Made by a program: the position numbers and the translations under genes
In this document: piece by piece, positions 42,259-52,481 of the stretch
Position numbering within the stretch: position 1 is the stretch's first letter
How the letters are laid out: every line of letters starts with the position of its first letter
Assembly (NCBI RefSeq): GCF_900446695.1
Contig: NZ_UAVP01000010.1
Location: 88,990 to 152,989 of the forward strand
Source of the DNA: Capnocytophaga sputigena
Lineage (GTDB): Bacteria; Bacteroidota; Bacteroidia; Flavobacteriales; Flavobacteriaceae
Direction: 5' to 3'
DNA length: 64,000 nucleotides
Notes under the pieces: generated by a model
Databases searched by the model: none
Told to the model about the DNA's origin: nothing
Seen by the model: only the letters and a program-made list of their open reading frames with translations

Positions 42259-43617
42259 TTAACTTGGTCTCTCACAACCTTTACGGGTATAGAAGTACCA
42301 ATTTATCCACGTTGCAATCACGCATAAAGCAAATACACACCAAAAGAAAGGTTCCGAATTACCAAACCAAGCACGTGATTGAGGAATCATTATATTGAAG
42401 ATAAAAGGACCAAAAGCAGCTACTGCAGCTGTCCATCCTATTACTCCTGCTGATTTACGTGGTGAAGCAGCAAAAATAGTAGGGTATTGCTTGAAAGTAG
42501 CAGCATTACCTACTCCTGTAAAGAAGAAAATCACCATAATGATAGTGAAGAACATCGGGAACTGGTCTGCTGAAGTAGGGGTAAGATAACCTCCCAAGAT
42601 AAGTATAGCAAAGAGAATCGCCATTGCAATACCAGTGATATGGGTGAGGATAGCCCCTCCAAATTTATCAGCTATTTTACCAAAAAGCACACGCATTGCC
42701 GAACTAATTAGAGGTCCATAGAAAGCGTAATGCAAAGGCTCGAGAGTATTATCCAAAGGCACATACATATTTTTAATCATCAATGGGAAAGCCGCTGAAA
42801 GTCCTGCGAAAATCCCAAAAGTCATAATATAAGTGACAGTGCAATACCAAGTGTGTTTATCACCAAAAATATCCAACTGCTCTTTAAAAGAGGCTTTTAC
42901 AGGGATACTCTTCAATGATACCCAAGCCCATATACCTACAAGAAATAACGGAATCACATAGATGAAGGCTACGTTCTCTAAAAAGATAGTTTTGCCAGTT
43001 GCTATCACTGTTTCTCCTCCTCCTAAGAAGGAAAAAATACTAAGGCTGATGACGATAGGAGAAAGCAATTGTACCAAACTCACCCCAAAGTTTCCTACCC
43101 CTGCTTGAATACCTAAAGCGGTACCTGATAGGCGTTTAGGGAAAAATAAAGAAGTAGAAGGCATGTAGGATGAGAAGTCACCACCTCCTATACCGAGCAA
43201 GAATCCTATTAGCATAAAATAGCTATAAGATGATGAAGGATCCATTACGGCAAAACCTAACATCAATAAAGGGATAATCTTTAATAAAGCACTGATAGAT
43301 ACTACTTTTTGTGTTCCGAAGATAGGAATCAAGAAAGTGTTGAGGATACGCAAAAGCCCTCCTGCTAAACCAGGCATCGCTGCCAACCAAAACAATTGGT
43401 CATCAGTGAAATGAAACCCAATTTTAGGTAATTGTACCACTACGGCACTGTATAGAAACCAGCACGCAAACGACATTGTAAGCGCGATAGTAGTAATTGT
43501 AAGCGTTCTATTCGCTATTTTTTTTCCTGTGGAATGCCAAAACTGTTCGTTTTCAGGCTCCCATTGTGATAACCATTTACTCATTTTTATTAATTTGTCA
43601 ATTTGTTGATTTGTCAA
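42259..43617 (-). CDS. narK: NarK-type nitrate/nitrite MFS transporter 1
   Basis: 452 aa with 12 membrane helices. The NNP-family signatures are GIQAGVGNFGVSLVQLLSP and, in the second half, GVGNAATFKQYP. Nitrate uptake or nitrate/nitrite exchange is the family role. It follows the second NarK by 15 bp of repeat-like spacer. Confidence 0.9.
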   Translation of the reverse strand: MTNQQIDKLIKMSKWLSQWEPENEQFWHSTGKKIANRTLTITTIALTMSFACWFLYSAVVVQLPKIGFHFTDDQLFWLAAMPGLAGGLLRILNTFLIPIFGTQKVVSISALLKIIPLLMLGFAVMDPSSSYSYFMLIGFLLGIGGGDFSSYMPSTSLFFPKRLSGTALGIQAGVGNFGVSLVQLLSPIVISLSIFSFLGGGETVIATGKTIFLENVAFIYVIPLFLVGIWAWVSLKSIPVKASFKEQLDIFGDKHTWYCTVTYIMTFGIFAGLSAAFPLMIKNMYVPLDNTLEPLHYAFYGPLISSAMRVLFGKIADKFGGAILTHITGIAMAILFAILILGGYLTPTSADQFPMFFTIIMVIFFFTGVGNAATFKQYPTIFAASPRKSAGVIGWTAAVAAFGPFIFNIMIPQSRAWFGNSEPFFWCVFALCVIATWINWYFYTRKGCERPS

Positions 43618-43632
43618 TTAGTCAATTGCTAA
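43585..43632. repeat. Degenerate tandem repeat spacer between the two NarK genes
   Basis: Units of the form (A/T)ATTTGTCAA and ATTAGTCAATTG repeated about five times, matching spacers elsewhere in the window. It just overlaps the start region of the 3' gene. Confidence 0.65.
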
Positions 43633-45111
43633 TTATTCAATTTTATCTCGCAACTCTGGGGCTGCTTTTTTGTTTAGTTTATTGATAGTGCGGTGCATCC
43701 AGTAGAGACAGACAGCAGAAGTGAGGAATACAAAAATCCAAGAGCTTGTCCATAAACCTGTAAAGTCAAGAAGATACCCAAAGAGGATAGGTCCTATAAA
43801 ACCTCCTAATCCACCGATGAGTCCTACCATACCTCCTACAATACCTACTTCATTAGGAAAATATTCAGGAATGTATTTGTATACCGCTGCTTTTCCAATA
43901 CCCCACATAATACCAATGAGGATTACCAAAATAGTATATACCCACAAGTGTGCTTCAAATTTAATGAGCGTTTGTCCTTGGGCAAGCACTTCTTTTTTCT
44001 TCACTTGTTGGTTCTCTTTCACGAGGGCTTCTTGCCACGAATAACTTTTTGGGAAAATGTAGTTACCATCTTTAATTTCAGGTTTTTCTGTAAGTTGTAT
44101 CACTTCACCTGTAGCAAGGGTAATAGCATTTTCTTCTACTTTTTCAACAGTAGTATTTTTCTTGGCTGCTACTCCTTTTCCTGGAGTAAGAATTTCCATT
44201 TTAGGCAACATCAAGAGCCCTCCTATGATAAGAGAAGAAAGTAATACCCAGTGCATTACGGCACGCGCACCAAATTTATCGGATAAGTAACCTCCAAGTG
44301 CTCTAATCACCCCACTGGGCAAGCTAAAGGCTGAAGCAAGCATACCTCCTAATATCAAGGTTGTGCTGTATACGTTGATATAGTAAGGTAATAGCCATTG
44401 TGAGAAGGCTACAAACAAACCGAATACTAAGAAATAGTACAACCCAAAACGCCATACACGAGTAGATTTGAGCGGAGTGATCATTTCGTGCATTGATTTA
44501 GGTGCTTGTGCAGCTTTTTTATTTTTGGTAAAGAACAAAAATATCAAGCCCATTAATAAAATTACACACCCGTAGATTATAGGTAGCCAACGCCATCCAT
44601 CTAAGTTCTCATTGTTGTTAGTGAGCCATTTAAGTAGGGTAGGTGCTAAAAAAGTAGTAAGAGCTGCCCCTGCATTTCCCATACCGAAAATACCGAGTGC
44701 ACGACCTTGCCAGTTTTTAGGATACCATACTGAGGTAAAAGCAATCCCTACAGCAAAACCTGTTCCCACCATACCAAAAAGAATACTCAAAATGAAGTAC
44801 ATCCAATATGAATTTACGAAGTACATCAAGAAGAATGGGATAGCACAGAAGATAAGCAATGTACTAAATACGGGTTTCCCTCCGTATTTATCGGTGAGCA
44901 TCCCCATCAAAGGGCGGAAGATAGAACCTGAAAGGATAGGCAATCCTAAGAGCCAGCCTGTTTGTACTACACTCCAATTGAAGATACCATTATCTACTAA
45001 ATAAGTTACCAAAACACCGTTTAGTGTCCAGCAGGCAAAACAAATAGTAAAAGCTAAAGTGTTGAGCGTAAGCACAAAATGCGAAGTACGCAAAGAGGTT
45101 GTAGAATTCAT
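43633..45111 (-). CDS. narK: NarK-type MFS transporter 2 with a soluble insertion
   Basis: 492 aa. NNP-family motifs: GIFGMGNAGAALTTFLAP (about 140-157) and GGMVGLIGGLGGFIGPI near the end. Between helices in the second half (about residues 303-387) is an 85-residue soluble insertion with alternating beta strands (ENAITLATGEVIQLTEK) and ENQQVKKKEVLAQGQTLIKF, which recalls a biotinyl/lipoyl-type barrel-sandwich. Normal NarK proteins lack this. It is the first gene of the nitrate operon, after a good promoter. Confidence 0.9.
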   Translation of the reverse strand: MNSTTSLRTSHFVLTLNTLAFTICFACWTLNGVLVTYLVDNGIFNWSVVQTGWLLGLPILSGSIFRPLMGMLTDKYGGKPVFSTLLIFCAIPFFLMYFVNSYWMYFILSILFGMVGTGFAVGIAFTSVWYPKNWQGRALGIFGMGNAGAALTTFLAPTLLKWLTNNNENLDGWRWLPIIYGCVILLMGLIFLFFTKNKKAAQAPKSMHEMITPLKSTRVWRFGLYYFLVFGLFVAFSQWLLPYYINVYSTTLILGGMLASAFSLPSGVIRALGGYLSDKFGARAVMHWVLLSSLIIGGLLMLPKMEILTPGKGVAAKKNTTVEKVEENAITLATGEVIQLTEKPEIKDGNYIFPKSYSWQEALVKENQQVKKKEVLAQGQTLIKFEAHLWVYTILVILIGIMWGIGKAAVYKYIPEYFPNEVGIVGGMVGLIGGLGGFIGPILFGYLLDFTGLWTSSWIFVFLTSAVCLYWMHRTINKLNKKAAPELRDKIE

Positions 45112-45150
45112 TAATAATTAGTTTATTTATAAAAAGATTAAATTAGGCGG

Positions 45151-45158
45151 CAAATGTA
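45151..45158 (-). promoter_or_regulatory. -7 element of the nitrate operon
   Basis: TACATTTG on the minus strand, 39 bp before the first NarK ATG; the -33 box is poor, as expected for an activator-dependent promoter. Confidence 0.6.
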
Positions 45159-45182
45159 AGTGTTTAAAAGAAAATGAAACTA

Positions 45183-45194
45183 TGATAATTATCA
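45183..45194. promoter_or_regulatory. FNR-type palindrome upstream of the nitrate operon
   Basis: TGATAATTATCA is a perfect 12 bp palindrome; in the wider frame ATGAT-AATT-ATCAG it matches 8 of 10 bases of TTGAT-N4-ATCAA. Its centre is about 41.5 bp upstream of the predicted transcript start, the class II activator position. Confidence 0.6.
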
Positions 45195-45321
45195 GTTTGC
45201 GATAATAAAGTATTTTTTTATACGATTATTAATTCAACAACTTTTATAAAACTTCTTAAAAAGAAAAAATAACAGATTGTTAAAAATGTTAATTATTAAT
45301 TGGAAATTGTCAATAGTTTTT

Positions 45322-45329
45322 TATCTTTG
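45322..45329 (+). promoter_or_regulatory. -7 element of sprA
   Basis: TATCTTTG, 36 bp before the ATG at 45366. It excludes an in-frame ATG at 45300. Confidence 0.6.
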
Positions 45330-45365
45330 CCCCGATTTATATTCTCCTATAATGTATCTCCCATT

Positions 45366-48300
45366 ATGAAATATACTTATACACTATTCATACTACTCTT
45401 TTTCAGTGTTTTAACAACTCAAGCTCAAGTAACTCCCACTACTACCGAAGGTACTCAAACCGAGACGACCGTGCGCAATGGCATTGGGCGTGTGGGGTTA
45501 GAGCAGCCTAAAAGTATTGTACAACAGTATACATATAACCCTACACTTGATCGTTATGTGTATACCGAACAACTTGGCAAATACGACCTTAAAACACCTA
45601 TGTTCCTCACTGTAAAGGAATATGAGAACTTGGTGTTGCGTGAGCGTATGAAAGCGTATTATGATGAGAAACTCGCAACTTTGGGTGATACAAGCACAAG
45701 TACAATTGATAAAAAAAAGGCACAACGCAATTTGTTGCCTGAATTGTATGTAAATTCCGATTTTTTTGAAAGTATCTTTGGGGGGCGTAATATAGAACTC
45801 ACACCTCAAGGAAGTGTAGGGGTAGACTTGGGTGTACGCTATACCCGTAATGACAATCCCGTGGTAAGTCCGAGATACCGAAGCTCGTGGGGATTAGATT
45901 TTGAACAGCGCATCAGTTTGGGGCTTACTGGAAAAATAGGTACAAGATTAAAACTCAATGCGCAGTATGACACTCAAGCATCTTTTGATTTTCAAAATGT
46001 CTTCAAATTAGAGTACTCACCCGATGAAGATGATATTGTACAGAAAGTAGAGTTAGGAAACATCTCTATGCCGATGTCTAACTCACTGATTACTGGTTCA
46101 CAGAGTCTGTTTGGGGTGAAAACAGAACTGAAGTTTGGGCGTACAACTATTACTGGGGTATTCTCTGAACAGAAATCTGAGCGTAAAACGGTGAGCGCAC
46201 AAGGTGGTGGTACCATTACCGAATTTGAATTTTCGGCTTTAGACTACGATGAAAACCGTAACTTCTTCTTAGCACAATTCTTCCGTGATAACTACGATCG
46301 CGCCTTAGAGAACTATCCTTTTATCAATAGTAAAGTACAAATTACTCGTTTAGAGGTATGGGTTACCAACCGCAATAGCCGTATGGGTAATATTCGCAAT
46401 ATCTTGGCATTGCAAGACTTAGGAGAACCTAAAGAAGTAAATACCCGTTTGAAAGATAAGGCAGGTTCTACCTTTTTCAATGCTACTACAAATAATATGC
46501 CTACCAATGCTGCTAATAAATACGACCCTACCCGAATAGGAACATCTAATTCAGTACTTACCAATGCAATTCGCGATGTAGCAACGGTACAACAAGGTTT
46601 TGGAACAAATGCTTCGTATGTAAGTCAAGGTTATGACTATGCTATCATTGAAAATGCACGAAAACTTGAAGAAGGAGTTGATTATAAGGTAGATAATAAA
46701 CTTGGTTATATATCTCTTGTTACAGCTTTGAGCAGTGATGAGGTGTTAGCAGTAGCTTACCAATATACCTATGGTAGCCAAGTGTATCAAGTAGGTGAGT
46801 TTGCTAATGATGGTATTTCGGCAACTACTAATCAGATTTATGGTGGCGGTAACAATGCTATTACCAATAATCTTTTAGTATTGAAGATGCTCAAAAGCAA
46901 TCGTTTGAACGTGAATGACCCTATTTGGGATTTGATGATGAAAAACGTTTATTCGGTAGGGACAGCAAGACTTTCGGCAGAGGATTTTCGTATGAATATA
47001 TTTTATTCTAATCCGTCGCCTATTAACTATATAGAAAAGGTGGATAATGTAGGTTGGCCTGCGAGTTTAGACGATCGTATTTTGCTCAATCTTTTTAATT
47101 TCGACCGCCTCAACAAATACAACGACCCTCAACCAGGGGGTGATGGTTTCTTTGATTACCTACCTGGCATTACTATCGATGAACAATACGGTAAAATCTT
47201 CTTTACCAAGGTGGAACCTTTTGGTAGTTTTCTCTACAATACTTTAGGAGGTGGAGCTAACTATGATGATCCTCTTTCTTACAACAGCAATCAGAAAAAA
47301 TACGTTTATACTTCGCTGTATAAAAACACTAAATCGCAAGCCCAGATGGATGGCGATAAGAATAAATTTGTGATGAAAGGTCGTTACAAAGCCTCCTCAC
47401 GTCGCGGCATATCCTTAGGGGCTTTCAATGTACCACGTGGCTCAGTAGTAGTAACGGCAGGTGGACGTATACTTGTAGAGGGTATTGATTATTTGGTGGA
47501 TTACCAATCGGGTACAGTGGAGATTATCAATGCGAGTTTAGAAGCCTCTAATTTGCCCATACAAGTGTCAGTAGAGAACAACCTTATTTTTGGGGGACAG
47601 ACCACGCGCTATATGGGTGTGAATGTGGAACATAAATTTAATGATAAGTTCGTTGTAAATGGAGCAATTGTAAACTTGCGCGAACGACCTTATACTCAAA
47701 AAACAAGCTACGGACAAGAGAGTGTGAATAATACAATTTTTGGGGTAGGAGCTACTTATTCTACTGAGTTACCTTTCCTTACTCGTTGGGTAAATCGTAT
47801 CCCTACTATCAAAAGTGATGCTCCTTCTAATCTCTCACTGCGTGGTGAGTTTGCTTATTTGAGAGCAAGTACTCCTAAAGCCGATGATTTTGATGGCGAA
47901 ACAACTGTATATTTAGATGATTTTGAGTCAGCTCAAGCCACTATTGATATACGTTCACCTCTGGCTTGGAAATTAGCAAGTACACCTTTAGAGTTTGGTC
48001 CTGGTGGAACAGCTTCACGTACTCTTTACGGAAGCAGTCCTACCGATACTGATAACTTGCGCAATAGTTTTGGTCGTGCTAAATTGGCTTGGTATACTAT
48101 TGACCCCGTGTTCTATTCTGCTCAAAAACCTTCAGATGTAAATAGCAACGAAATTTCTAAAAATAGTACCCGTCGTATTTTTGTAGAAGAAATCTTCCCT
48201 CAACAGCAATTAGCACAAGGGCAATCTTTAGTCCAAACTACGCTGGATTTGGCTTACTATCCTAATGTAAAAGGACCTTATAACAACAGCCCTTCTTTCA

Positions 48301-51300
48301 ATACCGAAAATAAATGGGGAGGTATTATGCGCGGTATGAGTTATTCAGATTTCCAAGAGAGCAATATAGAGTTTTTGCAATTTTGGGTAATGGATCCATA
48401 TTATTCAGGTGAATATAGTGGTAATGGAGAGTTAGTTTTTAACTTAGGAAATATCTCTGAAGACGTTCTTAAAGACGGTCGCAAGCAATATGAAAATGGC
48501 TTACCTGGACTTTCGTCTACCGCTAGCACTAACCAAACCTCTTGGGGTAAAGTCCCTGCCGCTCAATCATTAGTTTATGCATTTGATGAGAATCCTTCTA
48601 ACCGCGGTTTACAAGATATAGGACTTGACGGACTTACAGATACTGATGAAAGAAATATCTATACGAACAACCTTGCTATTTCGCCTAACGACCCTGCAAT
48701 GGATAACTACGAATATTTCTTGGCGCGTAGCGGAGGTATCCTCAATCGTTACTATAACTATAATGGTACTCAGGGCAACTCACCCGTAAATAATACCGAT
48801 AGTAATAGAGGTTCTACAACCATACCTGATCATGAGGATATCAATGGTGATTATACGATGAATACCGCCAATAATTACCTTGAATATCGCGTGCGTATGC
48901 ACCCTAATATCACTACTTCCGACCCTTATGTAAACGATATTCGTACAGTTTCAATAGAAGCACCTAACGGACAACAAGTATCTGCCCGATGGATACAGTA
49001 CAAAATACCAATTGCTAGTGGTGCACTATGGCGTGAAGGTTATAGCTTCCCTGTGGGTACTGTTTCTAAAACTGAACAAATCAATATCATCAATTCGATG
49101 ACGCATATGCGTATGTATCTCACTGGTTTCCAAAATGAGATGCTCTTGCGCTTCGGTACGCTCGATCTCATTCGCGGCGATTGGCGCTACTACAACTATC
49201 CACTTAATGAAAGTTTAGGAGTTACTTCGGCTACTACTGTTGAAATCAACTCAGTAAACCTTATTGAGAACGAAAATCGTCAGCCTATTCCTTATCGTAT
49301 GCCACCAGGGGTACACCGCGAACGTATCAATACCAATAATACTTTGGTGGAACAGAATGAACAAGCCTTGTCCTACATAGTGCGCGATCTTAGAGATCAG
49401 GATAGCCGTGCTGTGTATAAAGCCTTGCGTTTTGACTTGCGACAATACAAATATATCAAGATGTTTGTACATGCTGAAGCCCATAAAAACAATGCTTTAA
49501 CCGATAATCAGGCGGTAGCTTTTATACGAATAGGTACTGATTTCAATAACAACTACTACCAAATAGAAGTCCCCTTACAGGTAACTCCTGCAGGAGCAAG
49601 TGCCGATTATCTGATATGGCCTAAAGAAAACGAACTGAATATCCCAATGGAGATACTCACCAAGCTGAAAGCTATCAAGTTAAGGAGTGCTAATGGATTA
49701 AGTGATGAAACACATTATGATCATAATTTTAATGTAATCACTAATCCTTATACTACTCCTCACGTAGCAGGGCAAAACCGCTATGTCATCAAAGGAAATC
49801 CATCTCTTGGTAGTGTGCGTTCTGTGATGTTAGGGATAAAGAACGCATCGGGTCGTGACCTCAGTGGAGAGTTTTGGTTCAATGAACTTCGTGTTGCCGA
49901 ATTGGAGAATCGTGGAGGTTGGGCAGCAGTAGGTTCATTAGATGCTAACGCTTCTGAACTGATGAATATCTCGGCTACAGGTCGTATGCACACGGTAGGT
50001 TTTGGGGCTGTAGATCAAGCGCCTAACCAGCGTGCACTCGAAAGTACTCGTGAGTACGATGTGATGATGAATATCAATGCAGGTAAACTTTTGCCTCCTA
50101 AGTGGAATATGCAAATACCAGTGGGCTTGAATCATTCTCAAAAGCTCTCAACACCAGAGTATGATCCTGTTTATCAAGATATCAGATTGAAAGACCGCTT
50201 AGATGTTGCTCAAAATGAAAATGAACGAGAAATTATCAAACGGCAAGCCGAAGATTATACCTTGCGACGCGGTATCAACCTTATTGGGGTGAAGAAAAAC
50301 TTAGCTGAAGGACAAAAGAACCGCATCTATAATATCGAAAACTTTACTTTCAACTACGCTTATAATGAGAAAAACCACCGTGATTATGAGCTTAGTTATG
50401 AAGATGAACAACAAGTGCGTGCAGGCTTTATGTACAACTATACCTTTAAACCTACAACAGTAGAGCCTTTCAAAAAGAGTAGCAAGTTTGCAGGCAAACG
50501 TTATTGGCAGTGGTTGGCTGATATGAATCTGAACATCTTGCCTACAAGCATTATGTTTACAGCAGATGTCAATCGTTCGTTTACTAAACAGTTGTTCCGC
50601 GATGTGCATTTCGATGGTGTAAATGCAAGTCAGCAACGTGCCTTGCCAGAATTGCAACAACGCAATTATCAAATGAATCACCAATATGCGATTAACTACA
50701 ATCTCACCAAATCATTGCGCCTCAATTTCAATGCAACTAATAATAGCATTATTCGCAATTACTATAGGTATGATGCCAATGGTGATATATCAGGAGTAGA
50801 TAGAGAGGTATCGTTGTGGAATAACTTCTGGGATTTAGGAACTCCTGATCACTTCTTCTCTAAATTCCAAGTGAATTACGAGTTGCCTTTTGCGAAGTTC
50901 CCTTACTTTGAGTTTATCCGTGCTAATTATACATATTCAGGAGATTTTGATTACCAACGCGGATCACAAACTCTCTTGCAGTTGGCTCGCCAAGAAGTGA
51001 ATACCTTGCAAAATGGCAATACCCATAACTTTACAGCGAACCTTACTTTCGATCAGCTGTATCGCTATTTGGGTGTAAAAGCGACTCCAAGAGGTGAGAA
51101 GGCTAGCGTAGGTAAATCTCTTTTAACGATGATTAAAACCGCTGGTGTGAACTATTCAGTTACTAATGCTCGCACTATTCCAGGTTACACTCAGCAAGTA
51201 GGTTTCTTAGGAACTTTCAAACCTTCGGCAGGCTTTATGTTTGGCGACCAAACCGATTTGCGTTACGAAATGGCTAAACGAGGTCAGCTTACTGAATTTG

Positions 51301-52436
51301 CTGATTTCAACGACCAATATATCAGATCACAAGAAAAACAACTCTTGATCACCGCTAATTTGCAACCTATCCCCGATTTGCAAATCAACTTAAAGGCTAA
51401 TAGGCAATTTACAGAAAACTATACCGAAACCTTTGAGGTGCGCAATTTTGTATACAACAAATTAGTAGGCAATCAGGTAGGTAGTTTTAATATTTCTACT
51501 AACCTTATTGCAACGGCTTTCAATAAAATAGACGAATACAACTCAGCTGCCTTTGAACGTTTTAAAGACAACCGACTCACCGTAGCGCGCCGTTTAGCTG
51601 AGGCTCGCGGCTTGAATCCTTCATCAGTAGATGCCGAGGGTTATCCTATAGGATACAGCAAAAAAAGTCAGGCGGTGATGATTCCAGCGTTCTTTGCGGC
51701 TTATTCAGGTGGTAATGCCAGTGGAGTGTCTCTTGATGCGTTCAAAAATATTCCTATCCCTGAATGGAATGTGCGTTATACAGGCTTGATGCGTATTGAG
51801 TTTATTAAAAATACTTTCCGCCGTTTCTCATTGGCACACGGCTATCGCGCGAGCTATTCACTTAGTGAGTTCCGCACCAATTTGGAATATGAACCTGCAA
51901 ATCCTAATAAAACGAATGTAGCAGGCGATTTTCTAAATGAGAAATTGTATTCTACGGTTACCCTTGCTGAGCAGTTCAATCCGCTTATCCGTGCCGATAT
52001 GGAACTTAAAAACTCTATGAGTCTCTTGGCAGAGTTCAACCGCGATCGCACCATTTCTATCAGTTTAGACAATGATTATCTTACCGAAATCCTCAAACGA
52101 GAATATAAATTTGGATTAGGATATCGATTTAAAAACTTGACTTTTGTAACTCGAGTGAACGGTAATCTCACTACGCTGAAGAGTGATTTGGTGCTCAAAG
52201 GTACGCTTTCTTACCTCAATGAGTTTACCGTAATACGTAATATGGAGATATTCAACAACCAAGTAACTGCAGGACAAACCTCTTGGTTAGGTAACCTTAC
52301 CGCCGAGTATGCCCTTAGTCGTAACCTCTTGGCATCGTATTATTTCCAATACAATTTCTCTAAATCGGCTATTTCTACAGCCTTCCCTATGACCACTATC
52401 CGTACAGGACTTTCAGTGAAATATACCTTTCAATAA
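45366..52436 (+). CDS. sprA: Gliding motility / type IX secretion translocon protein SprA
   Basis: 2356 aa, the expected size for SprA, the very large outer-membrane barrel that forms the T9SS translocon. Signal peptide 1-20 (MKYTYTLFILLFFSVLTTQA). Family segments include LPELYVNSDFFESIFGGRNI near residue 125, long beta-rich regions, and the C-terminal beta strand MTTIRTGLSVKYTFQ. The start at 45366 fits the promoter and signal peptide. It is divergent from the nitrate operon. Confidence 0.95.
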   Translation: MKYTYTLFILLFFSVLTTQAQVTPTTTEGTQTETTVRNGIGRVGLEQPKSIVQQYTYNPTLDRYVYTEQLGKYDLKTPMFLTVKEYENLVLRERMKAYYDEKLATLGDTSTSTIDKKKAQRNLLPELYVNSDFFESIFGGRNIELTPQGSVGVDLGVRYTRNDNPVVSPRYRSSWGLDFEQRISLGLTGKIGTRLKLNAQYDTQASFDFQNVFKLEYSPDEDDIVQKVELGNISMPMSNSLITGSQSLFGVKTELKFGRTTITGVFSEQKSERKTVSAQGGGTITEFEFSALDYDENRNFFLAQFFRDNYDRALENYPFINSKVQITRLEVWVTNRNSRMGNIRNILALQDLGEPKEVNTRLKDKAGSTFFNATTNNMPTNAANKYDPTRIGTSNSVLTNAIRDVATVQQGFGTNASYVSQGYDYAIIENARKLEEGVDYKVDNKLGYISLVTALSSDEVLAVAYQYTYGSQVYQVGEFANDGISATTNQIYGGGNNAITNNLLVLKMLKSNRLNVNDPIWDLMMKNVYSVGTARLSAEDFRMNIFYSNPSPINYIEKVDNVGWPASLDDRILLNLFNFDRLNKYNDPQPGGDGFFDYLPGITIDEQYGKIFFTKVEPFGSFLYNTLGGGANYDDPLSYNSNQKKYVYTSLYKNTKSQAQMDGDKNKFVMKGRYKASSRRGISLGAFNVPRGSVVVTAGGRILVEGIDYLVDYQSGTVEIINASLEASNLPIQVSVENNLIFGGQTTRYMGVNVEHKFNDKFVVNGAIVNLRERPYTQKTSYGQESVNNTIFGVGATYSTELPFLTRWVNRIPTIKSDAPSNLSLRGEFAYLRASTPKADDFDGETTVYLDDFESAQATIDIRSPLAWKLASTPLEFGPGGTASRTLYGSSPTDTDNLRNSFGRAKLAWYTIDPVFYSAQKPSDVNSNEISKNSTRRIFVEEIFPQQQLAQGQSLVQTTLDLAYYPNVKGPYNNSPSFNTENKWGGIMRGMSYSDFQESNIEFLQFWVMDPYYSGEYSGNGELVFNLGNISEDVLKDGRKQYENGLPGLSSTASTNQTSWGKVPAAQSLVYAFDENPSNRGLQDIGLDGLTDTDERNIYTNNLAISPNDPAMDNYEYFLARSGGILNRYYNYNGTQGNSPVNNTDSNRGSTTIPDHEDINGDYTMNTANNYLEYRVRMHPNITTSDPYVNDIRTVSIEAPNGQQVSARWIQYKIPIASGALWREGYSFPVGTVSKTEQINIINSMTHMRMYLTGFQNEMLLRFGTLDLIRGDWRYYNYPLNESLGVTSATTVEINSVNLIENENRQPIPYRMPPGVHRERINTNNTLVEQNEQALSYIVRDLRDQDSRAVYKALRFDLRQYKYIKMFVHAEAHKNNALTDNQAVAFIRIGTDFNNNYYQIEVPLQVTPAGASADYLIWPKENELNIPMEILTKLKAIKLRSANGLSDETHYDHNFNVITNPYTTPHVAGQNRYVIKGNPSLGSVRSVMLGIKNASGRDLSGEFWFNELRVAELENRGGWAAVGSLDANASELMNISATGRMHTVGFGAVDQAPNQRALESTREYDVMMNINAGKLLPPKWNMQIPVGLNHSQKLSTPEYDPVYQDIRLKDRLDVAQNENEREIIKRQAEDYTLRRGINLIGVKKNLAEGQKNRIYNIENFTFNYAYNEKNHRDYELSYEDEQQVRAGFMYNYTFKPTTVEPFKKSSKFAGKRYWQWLADMNLNILPTSIMFTADVNRSFTKQLFRDVHFDGVNASQQRALPELQQRNYQMNHQYAINYNLTKSLRLNFNATNNSIIRNYYRYDANGDISGVDREVSLWNNFWDLGTPDHFFSKFQVNYELPFAKFPYFEFIRANYTYSGDFDYQRGSQTLLQLARQEVNTLQNGNTHNFTANLTFDQLYRYLGVKATPRGEKASVGKSLLTMIKTAGVNYSVTNARTIPGYTQQVGFLGTFKPSAGFMFGDQTDLRYEMAKRGQLTEFADFNDQYIRSQEKQLLITANLQPIPDLQINLKANRQFTENYTETFEVRNFVYNKLVGNQVGSFNISTNLIATAFNKIDEYNSAAFERFKDNRLTVARRLAEARGLNPSSVDAEGYPIGYSKKSQAVMIPAFFAAYSGGNASGVSLDAFKNIPIPEWNVRYTGLMRIEFIKNTFRRFSLAHGYRASYSLSEFRTNLEYEPANPNKTNVAGDFLNEKLYSTVTLAEQFNPLIRADMELKNSMSLLAEFNRDRTISISLDNDYLTEILKREYKFGLGYRFKNLTFVTRVNGNLTTLKSDLVLKGTLSYLNEFTVIRNMEIFNNQVTAGQTSWLGNLTAEYALSRNLLASYYFQYNFSKSAISTAFPMTTIRTGLSVKYTFQ

Positions 52437-52481
52437 CCCCTGAAACCTGATACCTGACACCTGGCACCTGGCACCTGAATA
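52437..52481. repeat. Tandem ACCTG(A/G)(T/C) repeats after sprA
   Basis: Five or so copies of a 7-8 bp unit of the form ACCTGRY between sprA and the YigZ gene, another member of the repeat spacers. Confidence 0.75.

Noticed and set aside
45300..45365. Upstream start of sprA
   Set aside because: Precedes the -7 element and spoils the signal peptide.
45551..45557. CGTTATG inside sprA as a further ModE half-site
   Set aside because: It is within coding sequence, has no partner half, and single 7-mers are expected by chance.
52437..52481. CRISPR array
   Set aside because: Units are 7-8 bp tandem repeats without spacers; no cas genes are present.
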